A DNA stretch of 64,000 bases from NCBI RefSeq assembly GCF_026262505.1, contig NC_067204.1, positions 4,373,797-4,437,796 of the forward strand, in the 5' to 3' direction. The notes beneath the pieces were generated by a model. It worked only from the letters and a program-made list of their open reading frames with translations. It made no database searches and was not told where the DNA came from. Source of the DNA: Trichomonas vaginalis G3. Taxonomy: Eukaryota > Parabasalia > Trichomonadida > Trichomonadidae. The translations under genes were made by a program, and so were the position numbers. Of the stretch, positions 10,195 to 19,447 are shown in pieces (the first letter of the stretch is position 1; every line of letters begins with the position of its first letter).

Positions 10195-10773
10195 ATGTCA
10201 TTTCCGAAAAATAGAAGCGTAAGTGTTTCAAAAGGTTTAATGGCGATGGCAGATGTGAAGTTAAATTCACCAACTCAAACAAACAGTCAAAGTGTTGTTG
10301 TCAATGTCAAAGAAAGAGATGTTGAAGTGGGGAAACCATACGAAGACGAAGATGGTATAACAATAGTTCCTGTAAAAGAACCAACATATCCTGAAGTTAG
10401 CAGAGACTTAAGTTCTGTTGCAGATATTCGAAACGACTACATGCAACTGAAAGATAAGCTTAAAACTCAGGAGAAGATTTGTCAAGCTTTAGGTCTAATG
10501 TTAAACTTGGTCGAACACAACCCTGTAAAAGTGAACTCTTATGTCATCGCACCTCATGAAATTTTGAAAGAACTATTGAAACTTTTGACAGAGGCAGACG
10601 ATATAAACATCAAAGAAATAGAACCCGACATTGCTTGCTGTGGTGTTTCATACAATGTCATTGACAAGATATACGTTATGAAAGGAGGTGAAACGTTGAA
10701 CTTAAAATATAGTTTCCCAGACGTCATAAAAATATTTGACGACCACAACATTTCATTAAAATTTAGTTGCTAA
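10195..10773 (+). CDS. 192-aa Maverick protein of unknown function (copy B)
   Basis: The start is set at MSFPKN, just after the 18-nt divergent promoter; the open frame extends upstream through the neighbouring gene but has no support there. The N-terminal 60 residues are low-complexity, followed by an EDEDG-type acidic patch and a predicted helical C-terminal domain. It lies between the two capsid genes and ends 6 bp before the penton-like gene, which suggests a structural or assembly role (inference only). Confidence 0.6.
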   Translation: MSFPKNRSVSVSKGLMAMADVKLNSPTQTNSQSVVVNVKERDVEVGKPYEDEDGITIVPVKEPTYPEVSRDLSSVADIRNDYMQLKDKLKTQEKICQALGLMLNLVEHNPVKVNSYVIAPHEILKELLKLLTEADDINIKEIEPDIACCGVSYNVIDKIYVMKGGETLNLKYSFPDVIKIFDDHNISLKFSC

Positions 10774-10779
10774 GTAAAA

Positions 10780-11565
10780 ATGGCAGAAGACATAGTGGTT
10801 TATACTATTACGACTAAAAACCCTGAGTCATATAATTCTATAACAACAAACTTACAAAGTCCTCAAGGACGATATTGTAAACTGACCTTAAACACGATGA
10901 CGACTAAAGCCTGTTTTGCTCTTTTGACACCAGAAGACTTTGTTGTTGTGAATGGTAAAAAATACTCTTTGAAGATACTTACTCAGATATACCACCAACA
11001 GGTTTTGTTGACTTATTTAATACTTTAAGGACGGATGTAACATGTGCTGCAACTAGAGCAGGTTTCATTATGTTTGGATGTCCGACTGAGTTTACTATAA
11101 ACGATATGAGCTATAATACAAAACTTATATCTGGTTTTTACTACCAACAGTTTCCTATAACAGGAAAAGGTGTCATACAAGGTTTGTCTGTTCCATTGAC
11201 TTTAAGTACACCTATTTTATATATTGTTTCAAACTTAGGTTCAAAGTGCTATTCGAATGTCGACAGAAACTACTATGACCAAAAGATACTCATGCGTATA
11301 AACAACACTTTCTCTGCTGGTTTGCCTATTGTTCATTCGAATGCAGAGTTTTCAGCTTTAGTAACTCAAACACTTTGCAAACATAAACTTAACCTTAGTT
11401 GACGCAAACTTTGTTCCTGTAAAACTTTTATGTCCTATGTATTTGTCAATGACGGCAGAAAGTTTCGAATTGGAAGATGCAACTGGTGAAAGTATTGTAC
11501 TACAAGAACAACTTCAACAACAAATAGCTCAAGAACAACAAATGCAACAAATAGCTCAAGAATAA
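10780..11565 (+). pseudogene. Probable penton / minor capsid protein (copy B, broken)
   Basis: Same gene as the whole copy at 34832-35635, with a few breaks. Confidence 0.55.
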
Positions 11566-11596
11566 AAAAAAATATTTTTTTTTATTTTTATAAAAA

Positions 11597-12824
11597 ATGT
11601 ACAGAATAGACGTTTCAGATTTTTATGACTTCCAAGCGTTCAGAAATATGTGTCCATTTCGAGACTATAACAAAGCAGTCGAGAATTTGAAACGTTTAGT
11701 CATTTATGTCGACTCTGCCCCAGAATGTTATGTCATGAAAGAATGGGATGTTGTCTTTAACAAACCAAGAGCGACAATAGTTTCAGAACAAGAATGTAAA
11801 CAGAAACTTAAGAAAATAAAAGTTGTACAAGTTGGTATGAAGATGTTAGATGCTTGGGATATCTTATTGTCAAAACTTGAAGATTTTTCAGTTCGTGGTA
11901 TAAAGTTCTATACACCTTCTCCAAACTTCTATTCTATCTTCACTGGATATAAATATGAACAAGTAGAATGGAAGAAAATGTTATAGAAGCTTGGTTAGAC
12001 CATGTCAAAGAAATTATATGCAATGGAAACGAAAGAGTCTATGAGTATATCTTATGTTGGTTTGCAAACATCTTACAACATCCAAGTGCTAAAAATGAAA
12101 CTGCTCTCATTGTAATTGGAAAACAAGGAACTGGTAAGAACACTTTCTTTACAGATATTTTGCAAACTGTTAGAAGGCTATTCGAACCCGAATATGACAA
12201 ACTTAGAAAACATCTGCGGTAAATTTAACTCTTCAATAGAGAATATGAAACTTATAGTATGTAACGAACTTCAAAGTATAGATACAACAAAAGTTTTGAA
12301 CTCGATGCTTTGAAGAGTCTTATAACAGACAAAGTTGGAGTTGTTGAAAGAAAATATAGACCAAAGAGTTTGTGAAAATGTTGCAAATTTCATCATGGTT
12401 TCAAACAACGCCGTTCCGATGAAGTTAGAAAGTTCTGACAGAAGATATGTAGTTGTCAGAACGTCAGAAGCTCATATGCAAGATACAGAATATTTTGACG
12501 ACTTAGCAGAAACTTTACACCTAACTTTTACAACCACTTGTTCTCATATTTCATGACATTAGATATTTCTAAGTTCAATCCAAGACAAATTCCACATACC
12601 GAAGAGAGACAAACATTGTTAGAAGCAAACAAGAGTGTATATGAACTGTTTATAGATGAGACTAACTTTGAGTGTTTAGATGAAAGGTCATTGTACGATT
12701 CGTATAAACAGTATTGCAAGAGTATGGTTATATGACAGCGTCTAAACGAACATTCTTGGCAAATGTCAAAAATCTTTTAGACGTACAGAATGGTGTATAT
12801 ACAAAGAAAAATTTTTCTGAGTAA
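11597..12824 (+). pseudogene. SF3 (D5-like) helicase (copy B, broken)
   Basis: Same gene as 35667-36898. The Walker A motif GKQGTGKNTFF is visible, preceded by the YILCWFANIL helix typical of SF3 helicases. A few breaks. Confidence 0.75.
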
Positions 12825-12861
12825 ATTTTAAAAAAAATATTTTTTTTATCCGATAGAAAAG

Positions 12862-13281
12862 ATGACGAAATTCATCTCAGTCAACAAGTACATGTCAGGA
12901 CTTAAAGAAGAACTAGACCCATTCACATATTTGAATGTTTACTTCTACCATTTTGAAAAGTCTACATTTGACAAAGTTTGGAACATCGAACCAGTTAAGT
13001 TTGCTATTGTGACTAAAAATGGTGCGAAATTTGAAGACTTAGACATAGAAGGTTTGTTAACAGTCAAAGAAAGTTTTGACAGAAGGTTCTCAAACCTTAA
13101 AGAAGGCAAAGCATACAAACTTGTTATACCTTATGAACCAAAGAAAGCAGACGACTATGAATATTATGAGTCTAAGATAGTTGAAGTTCAAGGTAAATTG
13201 GGTAAAAAGATTTTAGAGTCTAAGCCAGTGTTTGCTCCTAAAGAGGAAGAGAACATTGACATTGACCCAGAAATGTTCTAA
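12862..13281 (+). CDS. 139-aa Maverick protein of unknown function (copy B)
   Basis: Whole and identical to 36936-37355. Beta-rich N-terminus, acidic C-terminus (EEENIDIDPEMF). It sits between the helicase and the packaging ATPase. A single-strand-binding-type small protein is possible from size and acidic tail, but no motif proves it. Confidence 0.6.
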   Translation: MTKFISVNKYMSGLKEELDPFTYLNVYFYHFEKSTFDKVWNIEPVKFAIVTKNGAKFEDLDIEGLLTVKESFDRRFSNLKEGKAYKLVIPYEPKKADDYEYYESKIVEVQGKLGKKILESKPVFAPKEEENIDIDPEMF

Positions 13282-13713
13282 AAATAAAATTTTATTTTTA
13301 CATGTCAAATTTCTTCTTCTCTGGCTCTGGTTCTTTCTTCTCTTCTTCTTCTCTGGTGGAGTTATGTCAAACTTCTCAGAACCATATTTTTGTAAAAGTG
13401 CTTTGTCATTTAATAGCTCTTCTATTCTGTTTTCTATTTCATTTTCAAGAACAGCGCATGTGTCTTCTTTGCATTCTAAGAAGTTTTGTTGGACTTCATC
13501 TCTCCAAGAGGCGTCATCTCTGTCAACAAGTCTGTCATTGACAAATTTTAAGACTTCTCTGCTTAAGGTTTTATGGTTCTTGTCATATTCCCAGAAACAG
13601 AACTTTAGAACAAATTCCCCTTTCTTGTTTACACTATGTAAGATTTTATGGTCGACAGATGTTTTGCTGTCGAAAAGCTTGTCTCGAATATAGATAGCGA
13701 AATCGCTAGACAT
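13213..13713 (-). CDS. Coiled-coil protein with Lys/Glu-rich tail (copy B)
   Basis: About 166 aa, convergent with and overlapping the 139-aa gene. Residues 1-60 look globular; the middle is helical and rich in Asp/Glu; the tail is Lys/Arg-rich and varies in length from copy C. Its start is 36 nt from the divergent packaging ATPase. No family is recognised. Confidence 0.5.
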   Translation of the reverse strand: MSSDFAIYIRDKLFDSKTSVDHKILHSVNKKGEFVLKFCFWEYDKNHKTLSREVLKFVNDRLVDRDDASWRDEVQQNFLECKEDTCAVLENEIENRIEELLNDKALLQKYGSEKFDITPPEKKKRRKNQSQRRRNLTCKNKILFLEHFWVNVNVLFLFRSKHWLRL

Positions 13714-13749
13714 TTCCTAAAAGATAAAAATTTTAATTTTTCTAAAAAT

Positions 13750-14625
13750 ATGTTAGAAAAAAAGTTTGCTGACATTGACAAGAAATTTGAGAATGTTTTA
13801 AATAAGAACAAGAGGAAGTTGGAAAATGCTCAGATAAAACCCATACATGACAAGTTCCTATTTGCTCAGAATGGTATAACAGGTCTAATTGCACCGCCTG
13901 GGTCGGGCAAGACTTTCACTTATCTTAAAATGGCTGCACAACAACAAGAACTAGATGAGAAGAACCCATTCTATGAGTTAGTTGTCATTTGTAGTACTTC
14001 TGGTCAATTTGACCAAACCGTCAATTCGTTCAAAGATATTATAAAAAAGTCTAAGTTAGTATGTATAAAAGACTCTGAGTTGTTAGATTGGATAAAGAAG
14101 TACCAAAGAAGAGTTTTGAAGTACAATGCTATAAATGAGTATGTCAATTCTAAGTTTAAAGACCCAAATGAGGAAATGCAGAGAATATTAGAGAAGAAAC
14201 ACTTCAGAAACAAACAGAAAGAGATTGAGTACCTTTCGAAGAAATTGCAATCTTACGATTGGAAGACTTACCCTCACAGATGTCTTCTTATCTTAGATGA
14301 CTTTGCTTCTCATCCTTTGTTAAAGAACAGAGAACAAGACATGTGTCGAATTCTCAAGAAGCTCAGACACTTTAACATCTCAGTTGTCATTTGTGTACAG
14401 ACAGCAAAGAGTTTAAGTAAGGATGTAAAGAGAATACTTACTGATATCATACTTTTCCCCGGATTGTCCGAAGACGATTTCATGGAACTTATGAAAGAGT
14501 CCATGGCAGGTAAGTTTGACAGACATGAACTATGGGAGAAGTACAAAGTCATACAAGACCCTCATACTTCTTTCAGAATTCACATCTACGCAAACAAAGT
14601 TCAAATTGTAAAAAGTCAAGCGTAA
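13750..14625 (+). CDS. Genome-packaging ATPase, A32/FtsK-HerA type (copy B)
   Basis: About 291 aa, whole. Walker A is APPGSGKTF at residues 40-48 and Walker B is CLLILDDF about 140 residues later, the layout of the Polinton/poxvirus A32-like packaging ATPase. It would pump element DNA into preformed capsids. The ATG at 13750 is preferred because the open frame further upstream runs through the divergent neighbour's start. This is the last gene of the left module; the array at the cargo-island boundary starts about 100 bp downstream. Confidence 0.85.
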   Translation: MLEKKFADIDKKFENVLNKNKRKLENAQIKPIHDKFLFAQNGITGLIAPPGSGKTFTYLKMAAQQQELDEKNPFYELVVICSTSGQFDQTVNSFKDIIKKSKLVCIKDSELLDWIKKYQRRVLKYNAINEYVNSKFKDPNEEMQRILEKKHFRNKQKEIEYLSKKLQSYDWKTYPHRCLLILDDFASHPLLKNREQDMCRILKKLRHFNISVVICVQTAKSLSKDVKRILTDIILFPGLSEDDFMELMKESMAGKFDRHELWEKYKVIQDPHTSFRIHIYANKVQIVKSQA

Positions 14626-14639
14626 AAATGTAAGTGTTT

Positions 14640-15180
14640 GAGTCTTAGTCTGTTGTGGTGCTGGGGCTGTCGGTTCTTCTGGCTTTGGAATGGACTCGGT
14701 TGGTGGTACGTCACATCGTTTGTGTCCTGTCGGAAGGAAGGACTTTTCCTGTCGGAAGGAAGGACTTTTCCTGTCGGAAGGAAGGACTTTTCCTGTCGGA
14801 AAGAAACTTTTCCTGTCGGAAAGAAAAACTTTTCCTGTCGGAAAGAAAAATTTTTCCTGTCGGAAAGAAAAATTTTTCCTGTCGGAAAGAAAAATTTTTC
14901 CTGAAGGTCGGCCAAAAAGTTCTCAATTTTCGAAAATTTGAATGGTTTACGGACGGACAACTGGAAAAATTTTTCCTGTTGGAAGGAAAATTTTTTCCTG
15001 TCGGAAGGAAAATTTTTTCCTGTAGGAAGGAAAATTTTTTCCTGTAGGAAGGAAAATTTTTTCCTGTTGGAAGGAAAAACTTTTCCTGTAGGAAGGAAAA
15101 TTTTCCTGTAGGAAGGAAGGACTCGGAATGCAGAAGGATTTGACAAGACAATTTACCTTATAGAGCTACCTGAGCCATCT
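14640..15180. repeat. 22-nt palindromic-unit array at the cargo boundary (B)
   Basis: About 15 units of roughly 22 nt at 14724-15128, each built on TTCC-TGTN-GGAA (N = C, T or A). They are split by a 60-bp core at about 14903-14966 that carries the palindrome ATTTTCGAAAAT. To the left, 14640-14715 matches the first codons of the Pro-rich gene that starts at 17102 (minus strand). To the right, 15117-15175 matches the first codons of the gene starting at 17262. The whole block looks like an expanded orphan copy of the divergent promoter at 17102-17262. ORFs through the array are by-products of the repeat. Confidence 0.8.
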
Positions 15181-15210
15181 GACTTTCACAAAAGACCAAA
15201 AATAAACGCT

Positions 15211-15822
15211 TTACATGTATTTTTCAGCAACTTCGTCAAATAATTTTATAGCTTTATCTATCTCATCTACTTCAAACGTTTCTTTACCTTTTATGGGAGC
15301 ACCATACATTTTCTCAAACTTTTCAAGTAGTTCTGTTTCAGCAGCTCTCATATCATTCACAAACACAACCTTGACTCTATTGACTATACTGTCATATCTT
15401 TGAGTTATATTATATGTTCTTCCTATCTTATATCTCTTTGTATTGAAGTCCTTCGGTTTCTGAACGATGTAAAGTAAGCCTTCACTGCAACGTTCCGTAT
15501 CGAATGAACCATATGTTATGAAATTATATCCAACAACTGGGTCTAACCATAACAAAACTATTGGTATAAGACTTTTGTCAATGAGATATGCTGTAGTTCC
15601 ACAGAATCTTACCGATATCATAAGCTCAGGATTTCTTGTCAAAATTTTCTGAGTTGAAGCAATTCCAACCCAATGCCATGTTTTCTTTCCAAATGGTGAT
15701 ATAATGTCTGACAAAGAATATTTGTTGTATTTCTTTGAGTATCTTACGTTTAAATCACCTATTCTAACCACTTTGGTGTCATTGTCTATCTTTTTAACTG
15801 TTTCAAACTCAGTGTTTGTCAT
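15211..15822 (-). CDS. KilA-N-like / GIY-YIG (T5orf172) protein (copy B)
   Basis: 203 aa, whole. Residues 1 to about 90 resemble a KilA-N DNA-binding domain (FGKKTWHWVGIASTQKIL region). Residues 110-190 carry a T5orf172/MUG113 variant of the GIY-YIG nuclease fold: LLYIVQ, YKIGRT, then AETELLEKFEKMYG. Such proteins are common in large DNA viruses, phages and virophages, as regulators or homing-type nucleases. It is the first cargo gene after the array and has a relative in C at 40155-40768. Confidence 0.7.
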   Translation of the reverse strand: MTNTEFETVKKIDNDTKVVRIGDLNVRYSKKYNKYSLSDIISPFGKKTWHWVGIASTQKILTRNPELMISVRFCGTTAYLIDKSLIPIVLLWLDPVVGYNFITYGSFDTERCSEGLLYIVQKPKDFNTKRYKIGRTYNITQRYDSIVNRVKVVFVNDMRAAETELLEKFEKMYGAPIKGKETFEVDEIDKAIKLFDEVAEKYM

Positions 15823-16064
15823 TTCCTGTTCTTACATACAAAATAAAAAAAATATTTTAAAAAAAACTAGCGTTAATTTTATTTTTTCTATCTTGTATAA
15901 AAGATATGATTTCATAGAGTTTTTTTACGATTTTCATGAGTTTTGGCGACTGGGGTTTTTTACCTACTCGCAATTTTTCACGATTTCAGGGATTTTTTTG
16001 ACGAAGTGAAAAGTTGACTTCGTCAAAAATAACAGTTATATAATGAAAAAGTGTCATTTTTTTC
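15823..16064. repeat. Non-coding: hairpin repeat unit and Inr (B)
   Basis: 15922-15990 is one unit of the hairpin family arrayed in C at 40918-41380: linker ACGATTTTCATGAGTTTT, then an imperfect hairpin starting GCGACTGGGG. A second hairpin, TTTGACGAAGT...ACTTCGTCAAA, lies at about 15997-16027 and is also present in C. A host-type initiator TCATT at 16054-16058 precedes the next gene. Confidence 0.6.
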
Positions 16065-16253
16065 ATGTCAGAAGACTCGAAGGTGCAACACTTCCAAAAT
16101 ACCGACGAACTCAGAAGAGCAGCATGGCAGTATGTTCTTGACAACTTCTTTGAGTTCTCCAGGTACACCTTGGAAAATGCTGAAGAACTCCGACACAGAG
16201 AATTTGGAGAAATTGCGCTCCAATACTACCTTGACAAACAAAGGGTAAAATAA
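16065..16253 (+). CDS. 62-aa helical protein, unknown function
   Basis: B cargo only. Short, charged and predicted all-helical. The initiator TCATT lies with its A 9 nt before the ATG. No family is recognised. Confidence 0.45.
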   Translation: MSEDSKVQHFQNTDELRRAAWQYVLDNFFEFSRYTLENAEELRHREFGEIALQYYLDKQRVK

Positions 16254-16288
16254 GACTAAAAACTTAACGTTTAAAAAGTGACATTTTT

Positions 16289-16488
16289 ATGAGCTCCGAG
16301 TCACCGAGAAAACTTGGTCAGATGTTAGCAGCTTACTTCCCTGAGGAGGATGGAAGCGTTACATACGTAAGGTTCAAAAACAACGAACCTGGAATTGCGT
16401 ACAAATTCGCAATTACATGACCGTGGAAGAGTACGAAAGGTTCCTACAAGAGAAACCAGCTCTAAACAACTCAGAAAAGAAAGAATAA
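16289..16488 (+). CDS. Small cargo ORFs, unknown function
   Basis: A 43-codon ORF (16289-16420) beginning MSSESPRKLGQ is followed in another frame by a 23-codon ORF (16417-16488) that overlaps it at ATGA. Either or both may be real; AAAAAGTGACATTT upstream resembles the promoter of the 62-aa gene. Confidence 0.3.
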
Positions 16489-16551
16489 AAAGTTTAACTC
16501 GTAATTGTTTATTTTTTTACTTGTATGGGCAAGCTGCAAGAATGAAGTCGA

Positions 16552-17102
16552 CTATCTCAGTCTTTGTCTTGACCAGTTGGACGGCTCTTGCGAGTATGTC
16601 TGTTTTGCGGTCTCCAGCTGGTGTCTGACCTTCGTAATTGCGCATGTTCTTGAGAGCTCCAACTGTAAATGGTTGTAGATGAAGAGTCTCTCAGACTGCT
16701 TGAGGTAGTCGTCTCTGTCTTTGACCGAATCTGTGGTACGAGTCGAATCGGTCGATTTGAGGGAAGAGACTGAAAGCCTGTCGTCTTCCATTGGAGCTGT
16801 AGCATACTCTTTGCGTAAGCGGTTCAGACCTTCTTCGAAGTCTTGGTCTCTCTTCGATTGGATTGAGATTGGAATTGCTGGGGTGGAGCTTGCTGGAACA
16901 TCCAAGGGTTGGGGAAGTAAGGCATAGGTTGAGGAGGGTAGTTCGGGAAGCCTTGTGGTGGGTAGTAACCTTGAGGTGGAAATTGGTAGTAATACGGAGG
17001 TACTTGCTGGAACTGAGGTACTTGCTGGAACTGAGGTGCAGGGGCTGGTGCTTTAGGTTCTTCTGGTTTGGGAATGGACTCGGTTGGTGGGACGTCAGTC
17101 AT
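16552..17102 (-). pseudogene. Pro/Gln/Tyr-rich cargo gene (broken)
   Basis: Begins MTDVPPTESIPKPEEP, then a Pro/Gln/Tyr-rich region with a duplicated QFQQVP unit, then a charged helical region. It looks broken. Its 5' end and upstream DNA were copied to the cargo-island boundary in both B (14640) and C (38728), so the gene must once have been more widely present. Confidence 0.5.
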
Positions 17103-17261
17103 CCGTTTGTGTCCTGTCGGAAGGAAGAACTTTTTCTGTCGGAAGGAAAAACTTTTTCTGAAGTTCGACCAAAAAGTTCTCAATTTTCGAAAATTTGAAT
17201 GGTTTACGGACGAACAACAGGAAAATTTTTTTCAGTTGTCGGGAAAACATTTTCCTGTCGG
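17103..17261. promoter_or_regulatory. Divergent promoter with palindromic units, source of the boundary arrays
   Basis: About 160 bp between divergent starts at 17102 (minus) and 17262 (plus). It contains about four TTCC/GGAA units and the same 60-bp core (17158-17220) as the larger arrays. The position between two genes suggests the units are operator-like binding sites. Confidence 0.55.
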
Positions 17262-17657
17262 ATGGAAGAACTTGGAATGCAAGAAAGACTTGACGAGGCA
17301 ATTTACCTAATTGAAATTAACGACTGCTTAAAAGACTACTTGCGCAAGGTAATGAAGCCCAAGGTCAAGTTCATCTCTATTTCTGGAAGGTCTACACTTC
17401 AGCTCGAGACTTCGACTGGAATTCCAATTCAAATACCAGACGGGACAGCCTACGATGGCATAAAGGACGCCAAAAGAGAAGCTCTTGTTAAGTTCCTAAA
17501 CAAACGTCCTTGGATAAAAATACCAAACAAGGAGAACCCCCTACCCCATATGAAATTGGCAATTCAGTCTCTCCTTCACTTCTCTGGTCAACCGTTCTAC
17601 ATAACCTCAGAAGGCGACATCCAACCAGTTCAGCAAACATCTATATGGCACGTTTAG
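17262..17657 (+). CDS. 131-aa cargo protein, unknown function
   Basis: The start is taken at the first ATG after the repeat core (MEELGMQERLDEA). Alpha/beta composition without a recognisable motif. Only in B, though its first codons persist next to the arrays in both elements. Confidence 0.5.
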   Translation: MEELGMQERLDEAIYLIEINDCLKDYLRKVMKPKVKFISISGRSTLQLETSTGIPIQIPDGTAYDGIKDAKREALVKFLNKRPWIKIPNKENPLPHMKLAIQSLLHFSGQPFYITSEGDIQPVQQTSIWHV

Positions 17658-17684
17658 AGTAAAAACATTTTTTTCATTTTTTGA

Positions 17685-18269
17685 ATGAAGCAAGTTAAAT
17701 TCGTCCCACACCAAACTCAATGGACCGATGAAGAGTTTCAAGCTATGGTTGAAGGTGTTGAGAACGACATAGACGGCGAACTTGAAGGAGCTCAAATCAC
17801 AATTGCAACCAAAATTGCAGAAGTCAAGGAACAGATAGCTCCACTTAAAGCTACCAAAGCTACTCTTGACCTCATGGATAGTTACCGTTTAGATGTCAAG
17901 AGTGGAATAAGACAATTAAAATTAAAACTTCTAAACTACGAAGCTATACTCCAAAAGTTAGCAGAAATGAGAAGACTTTACCAGAGCTACTTACATGTAA
18001 GGGACTTACCTTCAAGCAGTCCGACCAAAGATGAATTTGTTGACATTGTCCCAATTTTGTCCGAAAGTCAGCTCAGATGTTTCGAACTGCTCCCAACATA
18101 TCCAGAATATGAACGTTTGCCTGAACTCTTCCGCAATCTCAAAAAACGTTTTTTGGTTCTCATGTTCGAAACTTTTATCGGAAGAGACAACAAACGTTCA
18201 GAAGAAGAACAAGATATTATTTTAAACTTGTTGTATGACTTAACCGTCATAACAAGCTTTTTGAAGTAA
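17685..18269 (+). CDS. 194-aa coiled-coil cargo protein
   Basis: Largely helical, with a coiled coil at about residues 35-110 and a hydrophobic helical C-terminus. The initiator TCATT at 17674-17678 has its A 9 nt from the ATG. It shares direction and spacing with the neighbours at 17262 and 18302. No family is recognised. Confidence 0.5.
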   Translation: MKQVKFVPHQTQWTDEEFQAMVEGVENDIDGELEGAQITIATKIAEVKEQIAPLKATKATLDLMDSYRLDVKSGIRQLKLKLLNYEAILQKLAEMRRLYQSYLHVRDLPSSSPTKDEFVDIVPILSESQLRCFELLPTYPEYERLPELFRNLKKRFLVLMFETFIGRDNKRSEEEQDIILNLLYDLTVITSFLK

Positions 18270-18301
18270 AACCGTCATTCTCAAACCACTTCATTTTTTC
18301 G

Positions 18302-18995
18302 ATGTCCGAACAAGCACCGAAGCCAAACTCAATGGCAGATGTCCTTTCAAGGTTGCCAGACAAGCGCCCAGTTCAAATTCAAATTGCCCAATTGAACGCT
18401 CATCTGACAACCACCATTAAGACTATCCAAAGTAGTCTTATGGAAGAGATAACCAATCTCAAAGTCGAAGTCCTCACGAACCAAGCTTCCAATAAGAAAG
18501 TCCTGAACGATTTCGCGGAAACCTTGCGCCAATACAACATAGAGAACCAAAACCTTGCCAGACTCATCTACCGTTTCTTCGAAGAGATAGACACCATCTG
18601 GAAGGTACTCGGAAAGGACAGAACATGCAACACCGTACTTCGTGAGTACCAAATTGAAGAAGGAATTTTCGAGGAAGAAGAGAAACACGAAGAAGAAGAG
18701 GAAGAAGAAGAGAAACACGAAGAAAAGGAAGTTTGGGCAACCTTTTGCCGATGACAGTTATGAAATTTCCCAACCCTACCCATACAAAATCCGCAACAAG
18801 GAGACCGGCAAGGTTCTTACCCCAGTCCTCAACAACTTGGGACACTTGAGCCTTACCCTTCGGAATTACGGTACAATTTCCATGGGAAGGCTTGTCGGTA
18901 TGCAATGGGTTCCAAATCCAAACAAGAAGGCGAAGGTCAGACACATTGACGGTGACAAGCTCAACAACCGTAAGGAGAACCTCGAGTGGTTCTAA
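18302..18995 (+). pseudogene. Coiled-coil plus HNH endonuclease cargo gene (broken)
   Basis: The first part encodes a helical domain followed by a Glu/Lys-rich low-complexity stretch. The 3' part encodes a phage-type HNH nuclease with the RHIDGDKLNNRKENLEW signature, preceded by the RLVGMQWVPNPNKK segment usual in HNH_3 homing nucleases. Initiator TCATT at 18291-18295, its A 9 nt from the ATG. It may act in homing of the cargo island (inference). Broken about once. Confidence 0.65.
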
Positions 18996-19044
18996 GAGTA
19001 AAAAAATTTTATTTTAGGGGGAAACCCCAAGTAAATTTAAGTTT

Positions 19045-19308
19045 TTAGTTGCATAAGTAGCTTAAATTAATGGTCATTTGCAAAATTAGTTCCCGACCTC
19101 TGAATTGGACTCTTTCGTCATCCCAGTTGCGTAGGAGGTCGTCCCAGAGGAGTTGGTAGAATTGCCAATCCAAGGACGATTTGTCCTCCCAGGCATTGAG
19201 GATGTACTGCTCGTAGAGTCTCATGACCTCTGCCTTGCACCAGACACCCTCTCCCTTGGAACGTAAGGCTTCTTCGAAGTGCTCGAATGCGATTGGCTGC
19301 TTGACCAT
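19045..19308 (-). CDS. 87-aa acidic/aromatic cargo protein, unknown function
   Basis: Begins MVKQPIAFEHFEEAL; Trp/Leu/Asp-rich helical sequence (WQFYQLLWDDLLRNWDD). An Inr-like TCATT at 19313-19317 (minus strand) has its A 7 nt from the ATG. The first in-frame ATG was chosen as start. No family is recognised. Confidence 0.5.
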   Translation of the reverse strand: MVKQPIAFEHFEEALRSKGEGVWCKAEVMRLYEQYILNAWEDKSSLDWQFYQLLWDDLLRNWDDERVQFRGRELILQMTINLSYLCN

Positions 19309-19447
19309 CTGAAATGACACTTTTTGTCCGTTTGGTCAATGTTTGTGTCTCGTGCCATAGTCGACGAAAATACAGACAAACAGGTTATATATGAGTTTGA
19401 GACCAAGAATTCCCCACATTTAAATTCAAATTCGAATAAAAATTTTT

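Noticed and set aside
14616-15151. Long open frames on both strands through the repeat array, up to 176 codons with FLPTGK/FPSDRK repeats
   Set aside because: A 22-nt unit read in three frames gives an artificial 22-residue repeat with no stops; both strands are open and copy number varies between B and C.
18347-18944. Minus-strand frames of 123-126 codons under the HNH gene
   Set aside because: They mirror the Glu/Lys-rich coding sequence on the plus strand (Phe/Leu/Ser-rich antisense).
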